Part shown: positions 35,351 to 43,025 of the stretch, piece after piece
Position numbering within the stretch: the stretch's first letter is position 1
Layout of the letters: each line of letters begins with the position of its first letter
NCBI GenBank assembly: GCA_019310485.1
Contig: JAFDEF010000001.1
Coordinates: forward strand, 186,544-250,543
DNA length: 64,000 nucleotides
Direction: 5' to 3'
DNA from: Deltaproteobacteria bacterium
GTDB taxonomy: Bacteria; Desulfobacterota; DSM-4660; Desulfatiglandales; HGW-15
Translations under genes and position numbers: made by a program
The notes under the pieces: generated by a model
What the model was told of the DNA's origin: nothing
The model's input: the letters and a program-made list of their open reading frames with translations, nothing else
Databases searched by the model: none

Positions 35351-35504
35351 TAGTTTAGTGGCCATGAGGCATGACATCATCGAGGAGATGGCCGATGTTG
35401 ACATAATGTTACAGCAGCTGAAGGTCATCCTCGGGGTGAGTGATGAGGAGTATTTGTATATTAAAAAATCAAAACTGAGAAGGCTAAGGAGCAGACTAAA
35501 ATGA
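35217..35504 (+). CDS. MazG-like pyrophosphohydrolase-fold protein (95 aa)
   Basis: Helical protein with EEASELIFAICKLKR and DIIEEMADVDIMLQQLKVIL, matching the ExxE...ExxD metal-binding pattern of all-alpha NTP pyrophosphatases. Phage MazG-like enzymes hydrolyse non-canonical nucleotides or (p)ppGpp-related alarmones. Small single-domain form. Confidence 0.8.
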   Translation: MKLRERELFNAAVRRWGASFQLDMAIEEASELIFAICKLKRRRDDSLVAMRHDIIEEMADVDIMLQQLKVILGVSDEEYLYIKKSKLRRLRSRLK

Positions 35505-35698
35505 AACTAAGTGATGCGAAATGGTGCCCGAATTGTGATGAAGTCTATGAGCACGATATGTGCCCTGCATGTGGCGATACGCATGGTGCGTGGATTGAGA
35601 TGTGGATCGCACCGCCTGAGAGCAAGAAGGTATATTTCGGACACATAAAGAAGATTCTAAAGCGCGAAGATGCCCGCATATACGGGGAAGATTTATGA
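35501..35698 (+). CDS. small zinc-ribbon protein (65 aa)
   Basis: CPNCDEVYEHDMCPACGD forms a CxxC...CxxC ribbon near the N-terminus; the rest ends KKILKREDARIYGEDL. Stop overlaps the next start (ATGA). Unknown role. Confidence 0.65.
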   Translation: MKLSDAKWCPNCDEVYEHDMCPACGDTHGAWIEMWIAPPESKKVYFGHIKKILKREDARIYGEDL

Positions 35699-36243
35699 TC
35701 AGGTGTCCACATTGTGGTAGGCAATTCGATGGCCAGGAGGCCATGATGGACATGGAGTGGGGCGAGATTATCAGGCTGCTCCCCGTGTTTGGGTCCCACG
35801 CCAGGCTTGCATTCGAGTACGTGGAGCTTTTTGGCGTTTTGCCTCTGCGCATGAAAGGGAAGAAGATCCTAAGGCTGCTCCAGGACGTGGCTCTCCTGCT
35901 CCGGACCGGCTCGTTTCGCTACCAGCGGAGGGAGTATCACATCAGCGAGCCGGGCATTTGGGAGGCATTGCGCATTGTATGCAACAAGCATTTCGAGCAG
36001 CCCCTTGAGAACCATAACTACCTCAAGAAGGTCATGATCGGGATCAGTGAGCGGGAGAGGAAAGAAGCCAGGGACGCGGCTGAGCGGGAGCAGAAGCAAA
36101 GGGAGGAGAGGTTGCGTGGGCGACCGATGACCGCAGACGGGCGACAGATGACGGTGGACGGACGAGCGATGAGCGCAGAGGAGTTCAAGCGGCGCGCGGG
36201 CGTTGAGAGCCTGGCCGGCCTTATCGGAAAAGGGATTGAGTGA
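35695..36243 (+). CDS. hypothetical phage protein with N-terminal zinc knuckle (182 aa)
   Basis: Starts MIRCPHCGRQFDG, then a helical domain (SHARLAFEYVELFGVLPLRM, LLQDVALLLRTGSFRYQRREY) resembling the helical modules of phage replication-initiation proteins, and a charged helix (ERERKEARDAAEREQKQREE). The stretch encoding MTADGRQMTVDGRAMS is a short tandem repeat in DNA. Function unassigned. Confidence 0.65.
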   Translation: MIRCPHCGRQFDGQEAMMDMEWGEIIRLLPVFGSHARLAFEYVELFGVLPLRMKGKKILRLLQDVALLLRTGSFRYQRREYHISEPGIWEALRIVCNKHFEQPLENHNYLKKVMIGISERERKEARDAAEREQKQREERLRGRPMTADGRQMTVDGRAMSAEEFKRRAGVESLAGLIGKGIE

Positions 36244-36272
36244 TGCCTGAGGCTAAAGACCAGATTTCGAAA

Positions 36273-36493
36273 TTCTAGTTTCTGGCTTCTAGTCTCTAGT
36301 TTCTAGGTCGGCCCTAGCCGGGCGGCAGAGAGGCAGATGAAAAACATAGGCAATAGAAGGGATCAAAGTGATGGGAAAAGGAAAGTAATGCCGCACCGGT
36401 TTGTCCCTGGGAATTTCGGGCATGGTGCCGATGCCCGGAGGTTGCAGGGAGGGGCCGTTCTAGAAACTGGAAACTAGAGACTAGAGACTAGAA
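36273..36493. repeat. inverted CTAGTTTCTAG-type repeats flanking 150 bp of non-coding DNA
   Basis: 36273-36306 is built of CTAGTTTCT and CTAGTCTCT units; 36458-36493 is built of their complements GAAACTAG and GAGACTAG. The two arms are inverted relative to each other around about 150 bp that carries no gene. The block fills nearly all of the 292-bp gap between two middle genes. A third array of the same words lies at 37700-37748. Confidence 0.75.
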
Positions 36494-36535
36494 AGCGTGC
36501 TGCCGCACTGAATTAAGGGGAAAGGAGGTGATAGC

Positions 36536-36772
36536 GTGGTCGCGGATAATCCAAACTTGAAAATCCCGACATCTCCGCCAAAGCCGCAAAAAATGAAATA
36601 CCATGTGCATGTATACCTTTTGGCTTTAAAAGGTGAGGTTGATGTAGAAGCCGTATCAGAGGAAGAAGCAAAAAGGATGGCAGTGGATTTAGCGAGGCAG
36701 GGCTGTGTCCGGCTTTCTTTCCCGGATGCTCAGCTCCTAGCAATGAGCTTTGGGCAGAAAGATGGAAGATGA
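36536..36772 (+). CDS. hypothetical phage protein (78 aa)
   Basis: GTG start with a near-perfect Shine-Dalgarno (AAAGGAGGTGAT). Contains YHVHVYLLALKGEVDVEAVSEEEAKRMAVDLAR, a beta-alpha unit like the DpnD/PcfM-type or 'VSEEEAxxxA' domains found in many phage small proteins. Stop overlaps the next start. Confidence 0.65.
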   Translation: MVADNPNLKIPTSPPKPQKMKYHVHVYLLALKGEVDVEAVSEEEAKRMAVDLARQGCVRLSFPDAQLLAMSFGQKDGR

Positions 36773-36975
36773 TGAAAAGCCGCGAAGTGAAGGAAGGAAT
36801 GAAAATAAAAGTGGGGGACTGGGTTAAGACGCCGGGCGGGAGGGCACGGGTCAAGGTCCTATACCCTCCATACGCAAAGGTTTTGATGGATCAATGGATC
36901 TGGGTCGAGGAGGGGCAAAGAAGGCGCCGAACGAGGGTGATGGTCTACAGAATAGAAGAACTCAGGAAGACTTGA
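36769..36975 (+). CDS. small SH3-like hypothetical protein (68 aa)
   Basis: VGDWVKTPGGRARVKVLYPPYAKVLMDQWIWVEEG looks like a small SH3-type beta-barrel, followed by a basic stretch RRRRTRVM. Start at ATGATG overlapping the previous stop; either Met may be used. Last gene before the middle/late boundary. Confidence 0.6.
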   Translation: MMKSREVKEGMKIKVGDWVKTPGGRARVKVLYPPYAKVLMDQWIWVEEGQRRRRTRVMVYRIEELRKT

Positions 36976-37002
36976 TTTAAAACCTGGAAAAGTATAAAGT
37001 AT

Positions 37003-37019
37003 TTAAAATAATATTTTAA
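37003..37019. promoter_or_regulatory. AT-rich perfect palindrome in the middle-late boundary
   Basis: TTAAAATA-A-TATTTTAA: 8-bp arms around one base, in a run of A/T-rich DNA (36990-37020) that also contains TATAAAGT. A candidate activator site or late promoter element. No canonical -35 box precedes it, as is usual for activator-dependent Mu-type promoters. Confidence 0.45.
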
Positions 37020-37030
37020 GTTGTTTTTGG

Positions 37031-37121
37031 GGCGGGCGGTCCCGCCTTGTAAATCAGCCCACATGTTGCTGTTAAAAAGGCCCAGATGGGCAGGGCCTTT
37101 GGCAATGTGTGGGCTTTTTTT
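37031..37121 (+). terminator. strong compound terminator at the end of the middle region
   Basis: A first hairpin GGCGGG-CGGT-CCCGCC (37031-37046) is followed by a nested structure (37056-37121): outer arms AGCCCACAT / ATGTGTGGGCT with a 2-nt bulge, inner arms AAAGGCCC / GGGCCTTT, then T7. It would stop the early/middle transcript before the lysis and head genes. The long loop could also make it a small RNA. Confidence 0.75.
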
Positions 37122-37134
37122 ATCGGAGCAAGGC

Positions 37135-37284
37135 ATGCTCGGTTTTTTGCGAAGGAAGAAACCCGAGAAGGCGGACACAAGGCGCGAGCTGAAGGCGCTG
37201 TACGCGCCCACGAGCGGAGGAATGCCTGTGCCGGCCAACATTGTCACAATCGGGTGGCTCTCGATAGTCCTTTTCATGAATTAG
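37135..37284 (+). CDS. possible small membrane protein (49 aa)
   Basis: MLGFLRRKKPEKADTRRELK followed by ANIVTIGWLSIVLFMN. GGAG lies 6 bp before the ATG. Basic N-terminus and one short hydrophobic end could make a small holin-like peptide. Other frames across the same DNA are also open, so the call is uncertain. Confidence 0.4.
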   Translation: MLGFLRRKKPEKADTRRELKALYAPTSGGMPVPANIVTIGWLSIVLFMN

Positions 37285-37287
37285 CAA

Positions 37288-37725
37288 ATGAACGGTAAGC
37301 TCAAAGAGATGATCAAGCGGCACGAGGGTTTTCGCAGGTACGCATACAAGGACAGCCTCGGGATACTCACAATAGGCTATGGGTTCAACCTGGACCACTG
37401 GTTCGTATACGGAATCAACCCCGAGGAGGCGGAAGCCCTGCTGCTTGCGAAGATCACGATTGCGCGGCGTGAGGCATCCCAAATACCGGGCTGGCACAAT
37501 TGCAACGAACCTCGCCAGGCAGTGCTGATAGACATGGTCTACTGTATGGGCCTGCGGCGTACCCTGGGCTTCAAAAAAATGTCGGCAGCGCTGGTGAGAA
37601 AAGATTTCGAGGAAGCGGCAACTCAGATCCTGGACTCTCGCTTTGCAAAGCAGACGGGAGATAGGGCAAAGGAGCTGGCCCGCATAATGCGAACCGGAGA
37701 CTGGAGATCAGAAACTGGAGACTAG
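37288..37725 (+). CDS. endolysin, T4-lysozyme type (GH24)
   Basis: 145 residues. Catalytic triad at E13, D22 and T28 (HEGFRRYAYKDSLGILTIGYG split as E-9-D-6-T), the same spacing as in T4 lysozyme. Cleaves peptidoglycan glycosidic bonds for host lysis. No signal peptide, so it needs the holin. The last eleven residues (RTGDWRSETGD) are encoded by the repetitive GGAGACTGGAGA-type DNA, so the original C-terminus may have been replaced. Confidence 0.9.
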   Translation: MNGKLKEMIKRHEGFRRYAYKDSLGILTIGYGFNLDHWFVYGINPEEAEALLLAKITIARREASQIPGWHNCNEPRQAVLIDMVYCMGLRRTLGFKKMSAALVRKDFEEAATQILDSRFAKQTGDRAKELARIMRTGDWRSETGD

Positions 37726-37748
37726 AAACTAATCTCAAGTATCTAGTT
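37700..37748. repeat. third array of GAGACTAGAAACTAG-type words
   Basis: GGAGACTGGAGATCAGAAAC, then TGGAGACTAGAAACTA and ATCTAGTTTC: same vocabulary as the 36273-36493 arms. It overlaps the 3' end of the endolysin gene and reaches the Shine-Dalgarno of the next gene. Confidence 0.7.
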
Positions 37749-37768
37749 TCATGAAAGGAGGGAGCGAC

Positions 37769-38077
37769 ATGACGGTGAATGCGTGGCTATTTCTCGAGCT
37801 GGTGGTGCTGAACATAGCGGACATCGTCACCACGATTGAGGCGATAAGCCGCGGCGGCAGAGAGCTTAACCCCTTTATGCGCCGCCTCATGGGCAGGCTT
37901 GGCACCGGAGGAGCCCTGGGGCTCGTGAAATTCATAGCGCTCGCTTTGATCATGCTGCTGGTTCTTTTTGTGCCCGCGCCATACGACGTATATGTCACCG
38001 TGCTGCTACTGGTGCTCTGCGGGTACTATGCCATTATTTTGGTGAATAACTTTTCGGTCATAAGGAGACTTGGGTGA
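37769..38077 (+). CDS. small multi-pass membrane protein (102 aa), DUF5658-like
   Basis: Three hydrophobic helices: LFLELVVLNIADIVTTI, LGLVKFIALALIMLLVLFV and VYVTVLLLVLCGYYAIILVNN. The pattern NIADIVTT...GGRELNPFMR is shared with DUF5658-type proteins. AAAGGAGGGAGCGAC leads into the ATG at 37769. In the lysis block, so a holin or antiholin role is plausible. Confidence 0.7.
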   Translation: MTVNAWLFLELVVLNIADIVTTIEAISRGGRELNPFMRRLMGRLGTGGALGLVKFIALALIMLLVLFVPAPYDVYVTVLLLVLCGYYAIILVNNFSVIRRLG

Positions 38078-38643
38078 TGGACTGGGAGGATCTGGGCAAG
38101 AAAATAATTGAGCTTGGCGCGCCGCTCCTGGGAGGCACCCTGGGGGGCCCTGGCGGCGCAACGCTTGGCGCTATGGTAGCCAGGGCAGTTGGGGCCGAAG
38201 CAGACGTTCCGAAGGACATCTACGAGAAAATAGAGGCTAACCCGGACGCGGCCGTGAAGTTGCGCGAGCTGGAGCTCAAGCACGAGGAGACTTTGCAGGA
38301 GCTGGCCTTAAAACGCGTGCAGGTGGAGGCGGAGCGCGATCTGGGCGCGATCCGCGAGGTCAACGCGACCATGCGCGAAGAGGCCAGGAGCGAGCACTGG
38401 CCCCAGTACAGCTGGAGGCCTTTCAACGGCTTTTCGTTCCCGCTGGCTGTCATGTGCATATATTTCGTTTTACCCCTGCTGCGGGTAACCGTCCCGCAGG
38501 TTCCCCAGTGGGTATGGGTGGGATGGCTCTCCATCCTGGGGGTAAGCGCATATCACAGAGGCAAAGAAAAACGCACAAAGGCGGGCGAGCAGAGCCCGGG
38601 CCTAATTGCAGGGGCCATCAGTGCGATTCGAGGAGGGCGCTAA
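38077..38643 (+). CDS. holin-like protein, GTA/3-TM type
   Basis: 188 residues. The N-terminal part has a Gly-rich helix (GAPLLGGTLGGPGGATLGAM), a charged middle (EETLQELALKRVQVEAERD), then SEHWPQYSWRPFNGFSFPLA and two hydrophobic spans (AVMCIYFVLPLL and WVWVGWLSILGVSAYH). This is the architecture of the 3-TM holin family (Pfam GTA_holin_3TM). GTG at 38074 also possible; the ATG at 38077 overlaps the upstream stop. Confidence 0.82.
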   Translation: MDWEDLGKKIIELGAPLLGGTLGGPGGATLGAMVARAVGAEADVPKDIYEKIEANPDAAVKLRELELKHEETLQELALKRVQVEAERDLGAIREVNATMREEARSEHWPQYSWRPFNGFSFPLAVMCIYFVLPLLRVTVPQVPQWVWVGWLSILGVSAYHRGKEKRTKAGEQSPGLIAGAISAIRGGR

Positions 38644-38901
38644 ATGATCCCTCAGGTGGCACTCATTGCCGTGAGCTGCCTGTTCTCCGCGCTGGTGGGG
38701 TTTGCGATATTTTATCTGCGCGAAATCAGGTCCAGCTTCAGGGCCAGGCTGGAAAAGCTGGAGGACAGGTTCGAGGGGCTCCCTGAAAAGTACGTTTTCC
38801 GGGATGACTTTATCCGCTGGACCATAGCGATCGATAAGAAGATCGATGATGTGGCCAAAGACGTTAAAAAATTGATCGAGGGGATGGCATGTCAGCAATA
38901 A
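38644..38901 (+). CDS. Mu gp25-like membrane-anchored coiled-coil protein (DUF2730-like)
   Basis: 85 residues: N-terminal TM helix (ALIAVSCLFSALVGFAIFYL), then a coiled coil (RARLEKLEDRFEGL). Position just upstream of gp26/gp27-like genes and this layout match DUF2730 proteins of Mu-like phages; role unknown. Confidence 0.65.
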   Translation: MIPQVALIAVSCLFSALVGFAIFYLREIRSSFRARLEKLEDRFEGLPEKYVFRDDFIRWTIAIDKKIDDVAKDVKKLIEGMACQQ

Positions 38902-39185
38902 CCAACAGGGAAATGCGGGGCTGGATACTCAGAATTTGCGACCGTGCAAAGCCGTATGGGGCAAGCTTTCGTGTTATCGAGACGACACTGATAGAATCCG
39001 GTTTTCATGCGAGTATAAGCGAGATCAAGGCGCACCTGAAGTACCTGGAAGAAAAAGGGTACATCCGGATGGAGACACTCCAGAAGAGCGGTGTAAAGCG
39101 CCGGATCAATTACGTGACTCCCAAAGGAGTTGATCTGCTGGAAGGGAATATCGAGCCCGACCCCGGCGTACTCCTGGAGGTGTAG
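38889..39185 (+). CDS. Mu gp26-like winged-helix protein
   Basis: 98 residues with IETTLIESGFHASISEIKAHLKYLEEKGYI, a winged helix, then a beta wing and VTPKGVDLLEG. Small proteins of this kind precede the terminase genes in many transposable phages. Overlaps the previous gene by 13 bp and abuts the next. Confidence 0.75.
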   Translation: MSAITNREMRGWILRICDRAKPYGASFRVIETTLIESGFHASISEIKAHLKYLEEKGYIRMETLQKSGVKRRINYVTPKGVDLLEGNIEPDPGVLLEV

Positions 39186-39725
39186 ATGGCCCGGAAAGTG
39201 CAGAGATCAAGAAGCAGGCTCCTGAAGCTGCCCGCGCCCATAGTCAGGCAGGTAGACAGGATGCTGCTCGGCGTTGGAGAGGAGCGGAAAACCTACCAGG
39301 AGGTGGCTGACTGGATATGCGCGCAGGGTTTTCAGACCAGCAAAAGCGCGGTTGACCGGTACGCCAAGTACCTTTTCGCGCTCCAGAAGGTGAGGCTTGT
39401 GGGGGAGCAGGCGCAGGCCATAATCGAGAGCGCCGGCAAGGACCCGCTGAAGATAGAAGAGGCGAACGTGAAGCTTGCAGGCGTCGTCACTCACGAGCTG
39501 TTGCTCGAGCTGATGCGCGGGGGCCGGGTGGATGCAAAGCGGCTGGGGCGGCTGATCGGAGACATCACAAGGCTTCAGGCATCCAGCGTTTCGAGGGAAA
39601 GGTTGAAGGTGGATCTCAGGAAAAAGGCGGAGAGCGTGGCAAAGGATGCAGCCAAAGAGGCCAAAAACATGAGCAAGGAAGAGCTGATCGAGTTTGTAAA
39701 GGAAAAGTTCTATGGACTTGCCTGA
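39186..39725 (+). CDS. Mu gp27-like protein (DUF3486), probable small terminase
   Basis: 179 residues. SRLLKLPAPIVRQVDRMLL, TYQEVADWICAQGFQTSKSAV and DRYAKYLFALQKV fit DUF3486. The HTH-like N-terminus suggests DNA recognition during packaging. Located directly upstream of the large terminase as in Mu. Confidence 0.88.
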   Translation: MARKVQRSRSRLLKLPAPIVRQVDRMLLGVGEERKTYQEVADWICAQGFQTSKSAVDRYAKYLFALQKVRLVGEQAQAIIESAGKDPLKIEEANVKLAGVVTHELLLELMRGGRVDAKRLGRLIGDITRLQASSVSRERLKVDLRKKAESVAKDAAKEAKNMSKEELIEFVKEKFYGLA

Positions 39726-40992
39726 GCCAATAGTCAAGCTATATCCCTACCAGAAGCGCTGGATACTTGATGAATCCCGGTTCCTGGCAGGCATGTGGGC
39801 CAGGCAGACAGGAAAAAGCTTCGGCTCTGCTGCCAAGATTGTGCTCGACTGCCGGGAGCACGATAAAGCCACCTGGGTGACCATATCGAGCGGGGAGCGG
39901 CAGGTGAAGGAGCTGATGAGCAAGGTGAAATTTCACGGCGAGCTGACGGGCATGGCCATCTCCTGGGCCGAGGAGCGATACAGCTACGAGCTCCCCAGCG
40001 GGGAGCGGGACGAGTACAAGGTGGTGGAGGCGCGCTTCCGAAACGAATCGAGGATTCTGGGAATACCGGCAAACCCTGATACTGCCAGGGGCTATACGGC
40101 CAATGTGTATTTGGATGAGTTCAGCGTGCACAAGGCGAGCCGCGAGCTGTGGGCTGCTGTGTTTCCCGTGATTTCGCGCGAGGGGCTCAGGCTGATGGTG
40201 ACTTTCACCCCAAAGGGCAAGCAGAACAAGGCATACGAGGTATGGCAAAATGACATCTTCACAAAGCACCGCGTGGATATATATCAAGCGGTCGAGCAGG
40301 GATGCCCGCACGACATCGAGCTCCTGAGGGCTGCGATAGACGACCCCGACTTGTGGGCCCAGGAATACGAGCTGGTGTTCCTGGATGAGGCAACAGCATG
40401 GCTCCCCTACGAGCTGCTAAACGAATGCGAGCATGATAGGGCAGGTGATCCTGCCATTGCAGGTACAGGCCCATTTTACGTGGGCATGGACATCGGCCGG
40501 CGGCGGGACCTCACCGTAATTTGGGTAATCGAGCAAGTGGGTGACGTTTTCTGGACCAGGGAGGTAGTGGAACTAAGGAAAGCTTCTTTTTCGGAGCAGG
40601 ACCAGGAGCTTGACCGAGTGATGGCCCAATACAACCCGGTGCGGGTATGTATGGATCAGACCGGCATGGGGGAAAAGCCGGTTGAGGACGCAAAGCGGAG
40701 GCATGGAGACTACAAGGTGGAAGGAGTACTTTTTACCGGGCCTGTCAAGCTGGATCTGGCTACAGGAATTCGCAGGAAGTTCGAGGACCGCCAGATACGC
40801 ATCCCGCGTGACCGCAAGGTAAGGGATGACCTTCACAGCGTCAAGAAAGTGACTACCTCTTCCGGGAACATCCGCTTTGATGCGGAAAGGAGCGGGGATT
40901 CCCATGCTGACCGGTTCTGGACCCTGGCCCTGGCACTTCATGCGGCAGGGGCTTCAACCGAGCCGCGAATCAGATTTTTGGAGGCGGCGTGA
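39712..40992 (+). CDS. terminase large subunit (Mu gp28-like)
   Basis: 426 residues. ATPase motif GMWARQTGKS (27-36), Walker B-like VYLDEFSVHK, and the RNase H-like nuclease with YVGMDIGRRRDLTVIWVI. Pumps DNA into proheads; in Mu-like phages packaging is headful from integrated copies and so takes host DNA at the ends. Overlaps gp27-like by 14 bp. Confidence 0.92.
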   Translation: MDLPEPIVKLYPYQKRWILDESRFLAGMWARQTGKSFGSAAKIVLDCREHDKATWVTISSGERQVKELMSKVKFHGELTGMAISWAEERYSYELPSGERDEYKVVEARFRNESRILGIPANPDTARGYTANVYLDEFSVHKASRELWAAVFPVISREGLRLMVTFTPKGKQNKAYEVWQNDIFTKHRVDIYQAVEQGCPHDIELLRAAIDDPDLWAQEYELVFLDEATAWLPYELLNECEHDRAGDPAIAGTGPFYVGMDIGRRRDLTVIWVIEQVGDVFWTREVVELRKASFSEQDQELDRVMAQYNPVRVCMDQTGMGEKPVEDAKRRHGDYKVEGVLFTGPVKLDLATGIRRKFEDRQIRIPRDRKVRDDLHSVKKVTTSSGNIRFDAERSGDSHADRFWTLALALHAAGASTEPRIRFLEAA

Positions 40993-43022
40993 AACTGATA
41001 GAGCGCATTGCAACAAGACTGGGATATGTGCCGGTCAAGAAGTCAAGCTGGGACAAGATGTGGCTGCGGGCCATCGAGTCGCAGCTTGTTGAGGGAAAAA
41101 TCAGCAAGCCCTACAAGCAGCACTGGGCAGTATACCTGGCCATATCGAAGATCGCGACAAACATCGCCCAGGTTCCTTTTGCTGTGTACAGGGGCGATGA
41201 GCAGGTCTGGGAGCACCCGGTTCTGGAGCTTCTGAGCAAGCCAAACAGCCAACTGTCGCGGTTCCAGCTCTGGGAGGCGACCGTGATTTTCCTGAACCTG
41301 AAAGGCGAATGTTTCTGGCTCCTGGAGGAGAGCCGGGGCCAGGCTGCCGGCACAAGCCGGATCCCTTCGGCCATCTGGGTTTTTAACCCGGAGAAATTCA
41401 GGCCGGCCCTTGACTCAAAGAGGAACCTGACCGGGTGGATGTACCGCGGCCAGGTGCCCCTCAAGCTCGAAGAGGTCATCCACTTCAAGTTCTTCAACCC
41501 CTACGACGACATCAGGGGTCTGTCTCCGCTGGAGGCAGCCAGGATCTCAATGGATACCGACTACAGGGCCATGAAATATAACCAGAGCTTTTTCAAAAAC
41601 TCCGCTGAGCCAAGCGCCGTCCTGAAGACACAGGGGGCGCTCTCAGATGAGCAGTTTAAGCGGCTCCGGGCCCAATGGGAAGCGCGACACAGGGGAGAGA
41701 GCCGCGCCCACAAGATAGCGATCCTGGAAGGCGGGCTCGACTATGAAAAGGTAGGCCTGAGCCACCGGGACATGGACTTTTTGGAGCAGCGGAAATTTTC
41801 TCTCGAGGAGATCCTGGGCGTTTTCGGAGTGCCGAAGGCAATCGCGCTCACGCAGGATTTGCGCTACGCAACCGCGCTCGTGCAGAGAAGGGCCTTCTGG
41901 AACGACACCCTCCTTCCCCAGATGCGCCTCATCAAAGAGAAGTTGAACGCCGAGTTTTTCCCGAGAGTGGCGCCTGAGCTTCGCGGGGAGTTCGACACAG
42001 ATCAGATCGAGGAGCTCAGGGAGGACCTGAAGGAAAAGGCCGAGGTAGCCGAGAAGCTCGTCAAGATGGGCTTTACCGCAAACGAGGTGAACGACCGCCT
42101 CGACCTTGGCTTTGAGGCCAAGCCCTGGAGAGACATCTGGTGGGTGGGAATCAACATGGTTCCTGCCGATACTGGTGCCACCCCTCCGGAGGAAAGGGCG
42201 GTGCGCACCATGAGACAACTGACGATATCCCCGCAACTGCCTCCGCCACATCCCCCGACGGCAGGCTGGGCGAAGGAGCAGGACGCGCGGCGTCAGGCCA
42301 TAAGGCGGCAGTTCTTGGTCAAGCAGCAGGCACTTGAAAAAGCATTTGAGGGCAAGATCAAGCGCTATCTGTTCGAGCAGAGAGCCCGGGTTCTGCGGGC
42401 CATCCAGGGAGACAAGGAGCTCAAGATAGAGCCAGAGGAGCTCCTGGCGCGGATCGCCCTTATCTGGCAGGAGGAAGAGGACAGGCTCGCGCTTGTCGTA
42501 AGGCCGCTTTACGGGGAGGCAACCGGGGCCGGGGGGCAGATGGCTCTTGATAATTTGGGGCTAGGGATTTCCTTTGACCTTCAGAGCCCGGAAGCGATCC
42601 AGGTGATCTCCTCCAGGGTCAATAAAATCAAGGGCATTACCGATACGATCTGGCGCCAGCTTCGCTCGGAGATCCGCGAGGGCCTGGGCTCCGGGGAGAC
42701 GATCGCGCAGGTATCGGAAAGGATCAGGAAGGTCTACAACATGGCCTCGAACCGCTCAAAGGTGATAGCGCGCACCGAGACGGCAGGAGCGATGAACGAG
42801 GCATCTTTCACGCAATACAAGGCTCACGGCGTGCAGAGGAAAAGCTGGATCACAGCGCATGATGAAAACGTAAGGGAGACTCATGTGGCCGCGGAGGCCC
42901 AGGGCCCGATCGGCATGGCCCAGGTGTTCACGAACGGCCTCAAATACCCGGGCGACCCGGAGGGCGGGCCCGAGGAAGTCATCAATTGCCGGTGCACTCT
43001 GGTGCCGGAGGTGGAGGTATAA
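40989..43022 (+). CDS. fusion of HK97-type portal protein with MuF-like head morphogenesis domain
   Basis: 677 residues. Residues 1-400 are an HK97-family portal (HWAVYLAISKIATNIAQVPF, LSPLEAARISMDTDYRAMKY, FGVPKAIALTQDLRYATA). Residues about 420-677 are a Phage_Mu_F/SPP1-gp7 module (KVIARTETAGAMNEASFTQY, ITAHDENVRETHVAAE, VINCRCTLVPE). In Mu the portal (gp29, DUF935) and head protein gp30 are separate and unrelated in the portal part. This marks the switch from a Mu-like packaging block to an HK97-like head. Overlaps the terminase stop by 4 bp. Confidence 0.92.
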   Translation: MKLIERIATRLGYVPVKKSSWDKMWLRAIESQLVEGKISKPYKQHWAVYLAISKIATNIAQVPFAVYRGDEQVWEHPVLELLSKPNSQLSRFQLWEATVIFLNLKGECFWLLEESRGQAAGTSRIPSAIWVFNPEKFRPALDSKRNLTGWMYRGQVPLKLEEVIHFKFFNPYDDIRGLSPLEAARISMDTDYRAMKYNQSFFKNSAEPSAVLKTQGALSDEQFKRLRAQWEARHRGESRAHKIAILEGGLDYEKVGLSHRDMDFLEQRKFSLEEILGVFGVPKAIALTQDLRYATALVQRRAFWNDTLLPQMRLIKEKLNAEFFPRVAPELRGEFDTDQIEELREDLKEKAEVAEKLVKMGFTANEVNDRLDLGFEAKPWRDIWWVGINMVPADTGATPPEERAVRTMRQLTISPQLPPPHPPTAGWAKEQDARRQAIRRQFLVKQQALEKAFEGKIKRYLFEQRARVLRAIQGDKELKIEPEELLARIALIWQEEEDRLALVVRPLYGEATGAGGQMALDNLGLGISFDLQSPEAIQVISSRVNKIKGITDTIWRQLRSEIREGLGSGETIAQVSERIRKVYNMASNRSKVIARTETAGAMNEASFTQYKAHGVQRKSWITAHDENVRETHVAAEAQGPIGMAQVFTNGLKYPGDPEGGPEEVINCRCTLVPEVEV

Positions 43023-43025
43023 AAA

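Noticed and set aside
33360..36975. Mor/C-type late activator gene
   Set aside because: No protein in the middle region shows the Mor/C pattern; only an XRE-type regulator (34599) was found.
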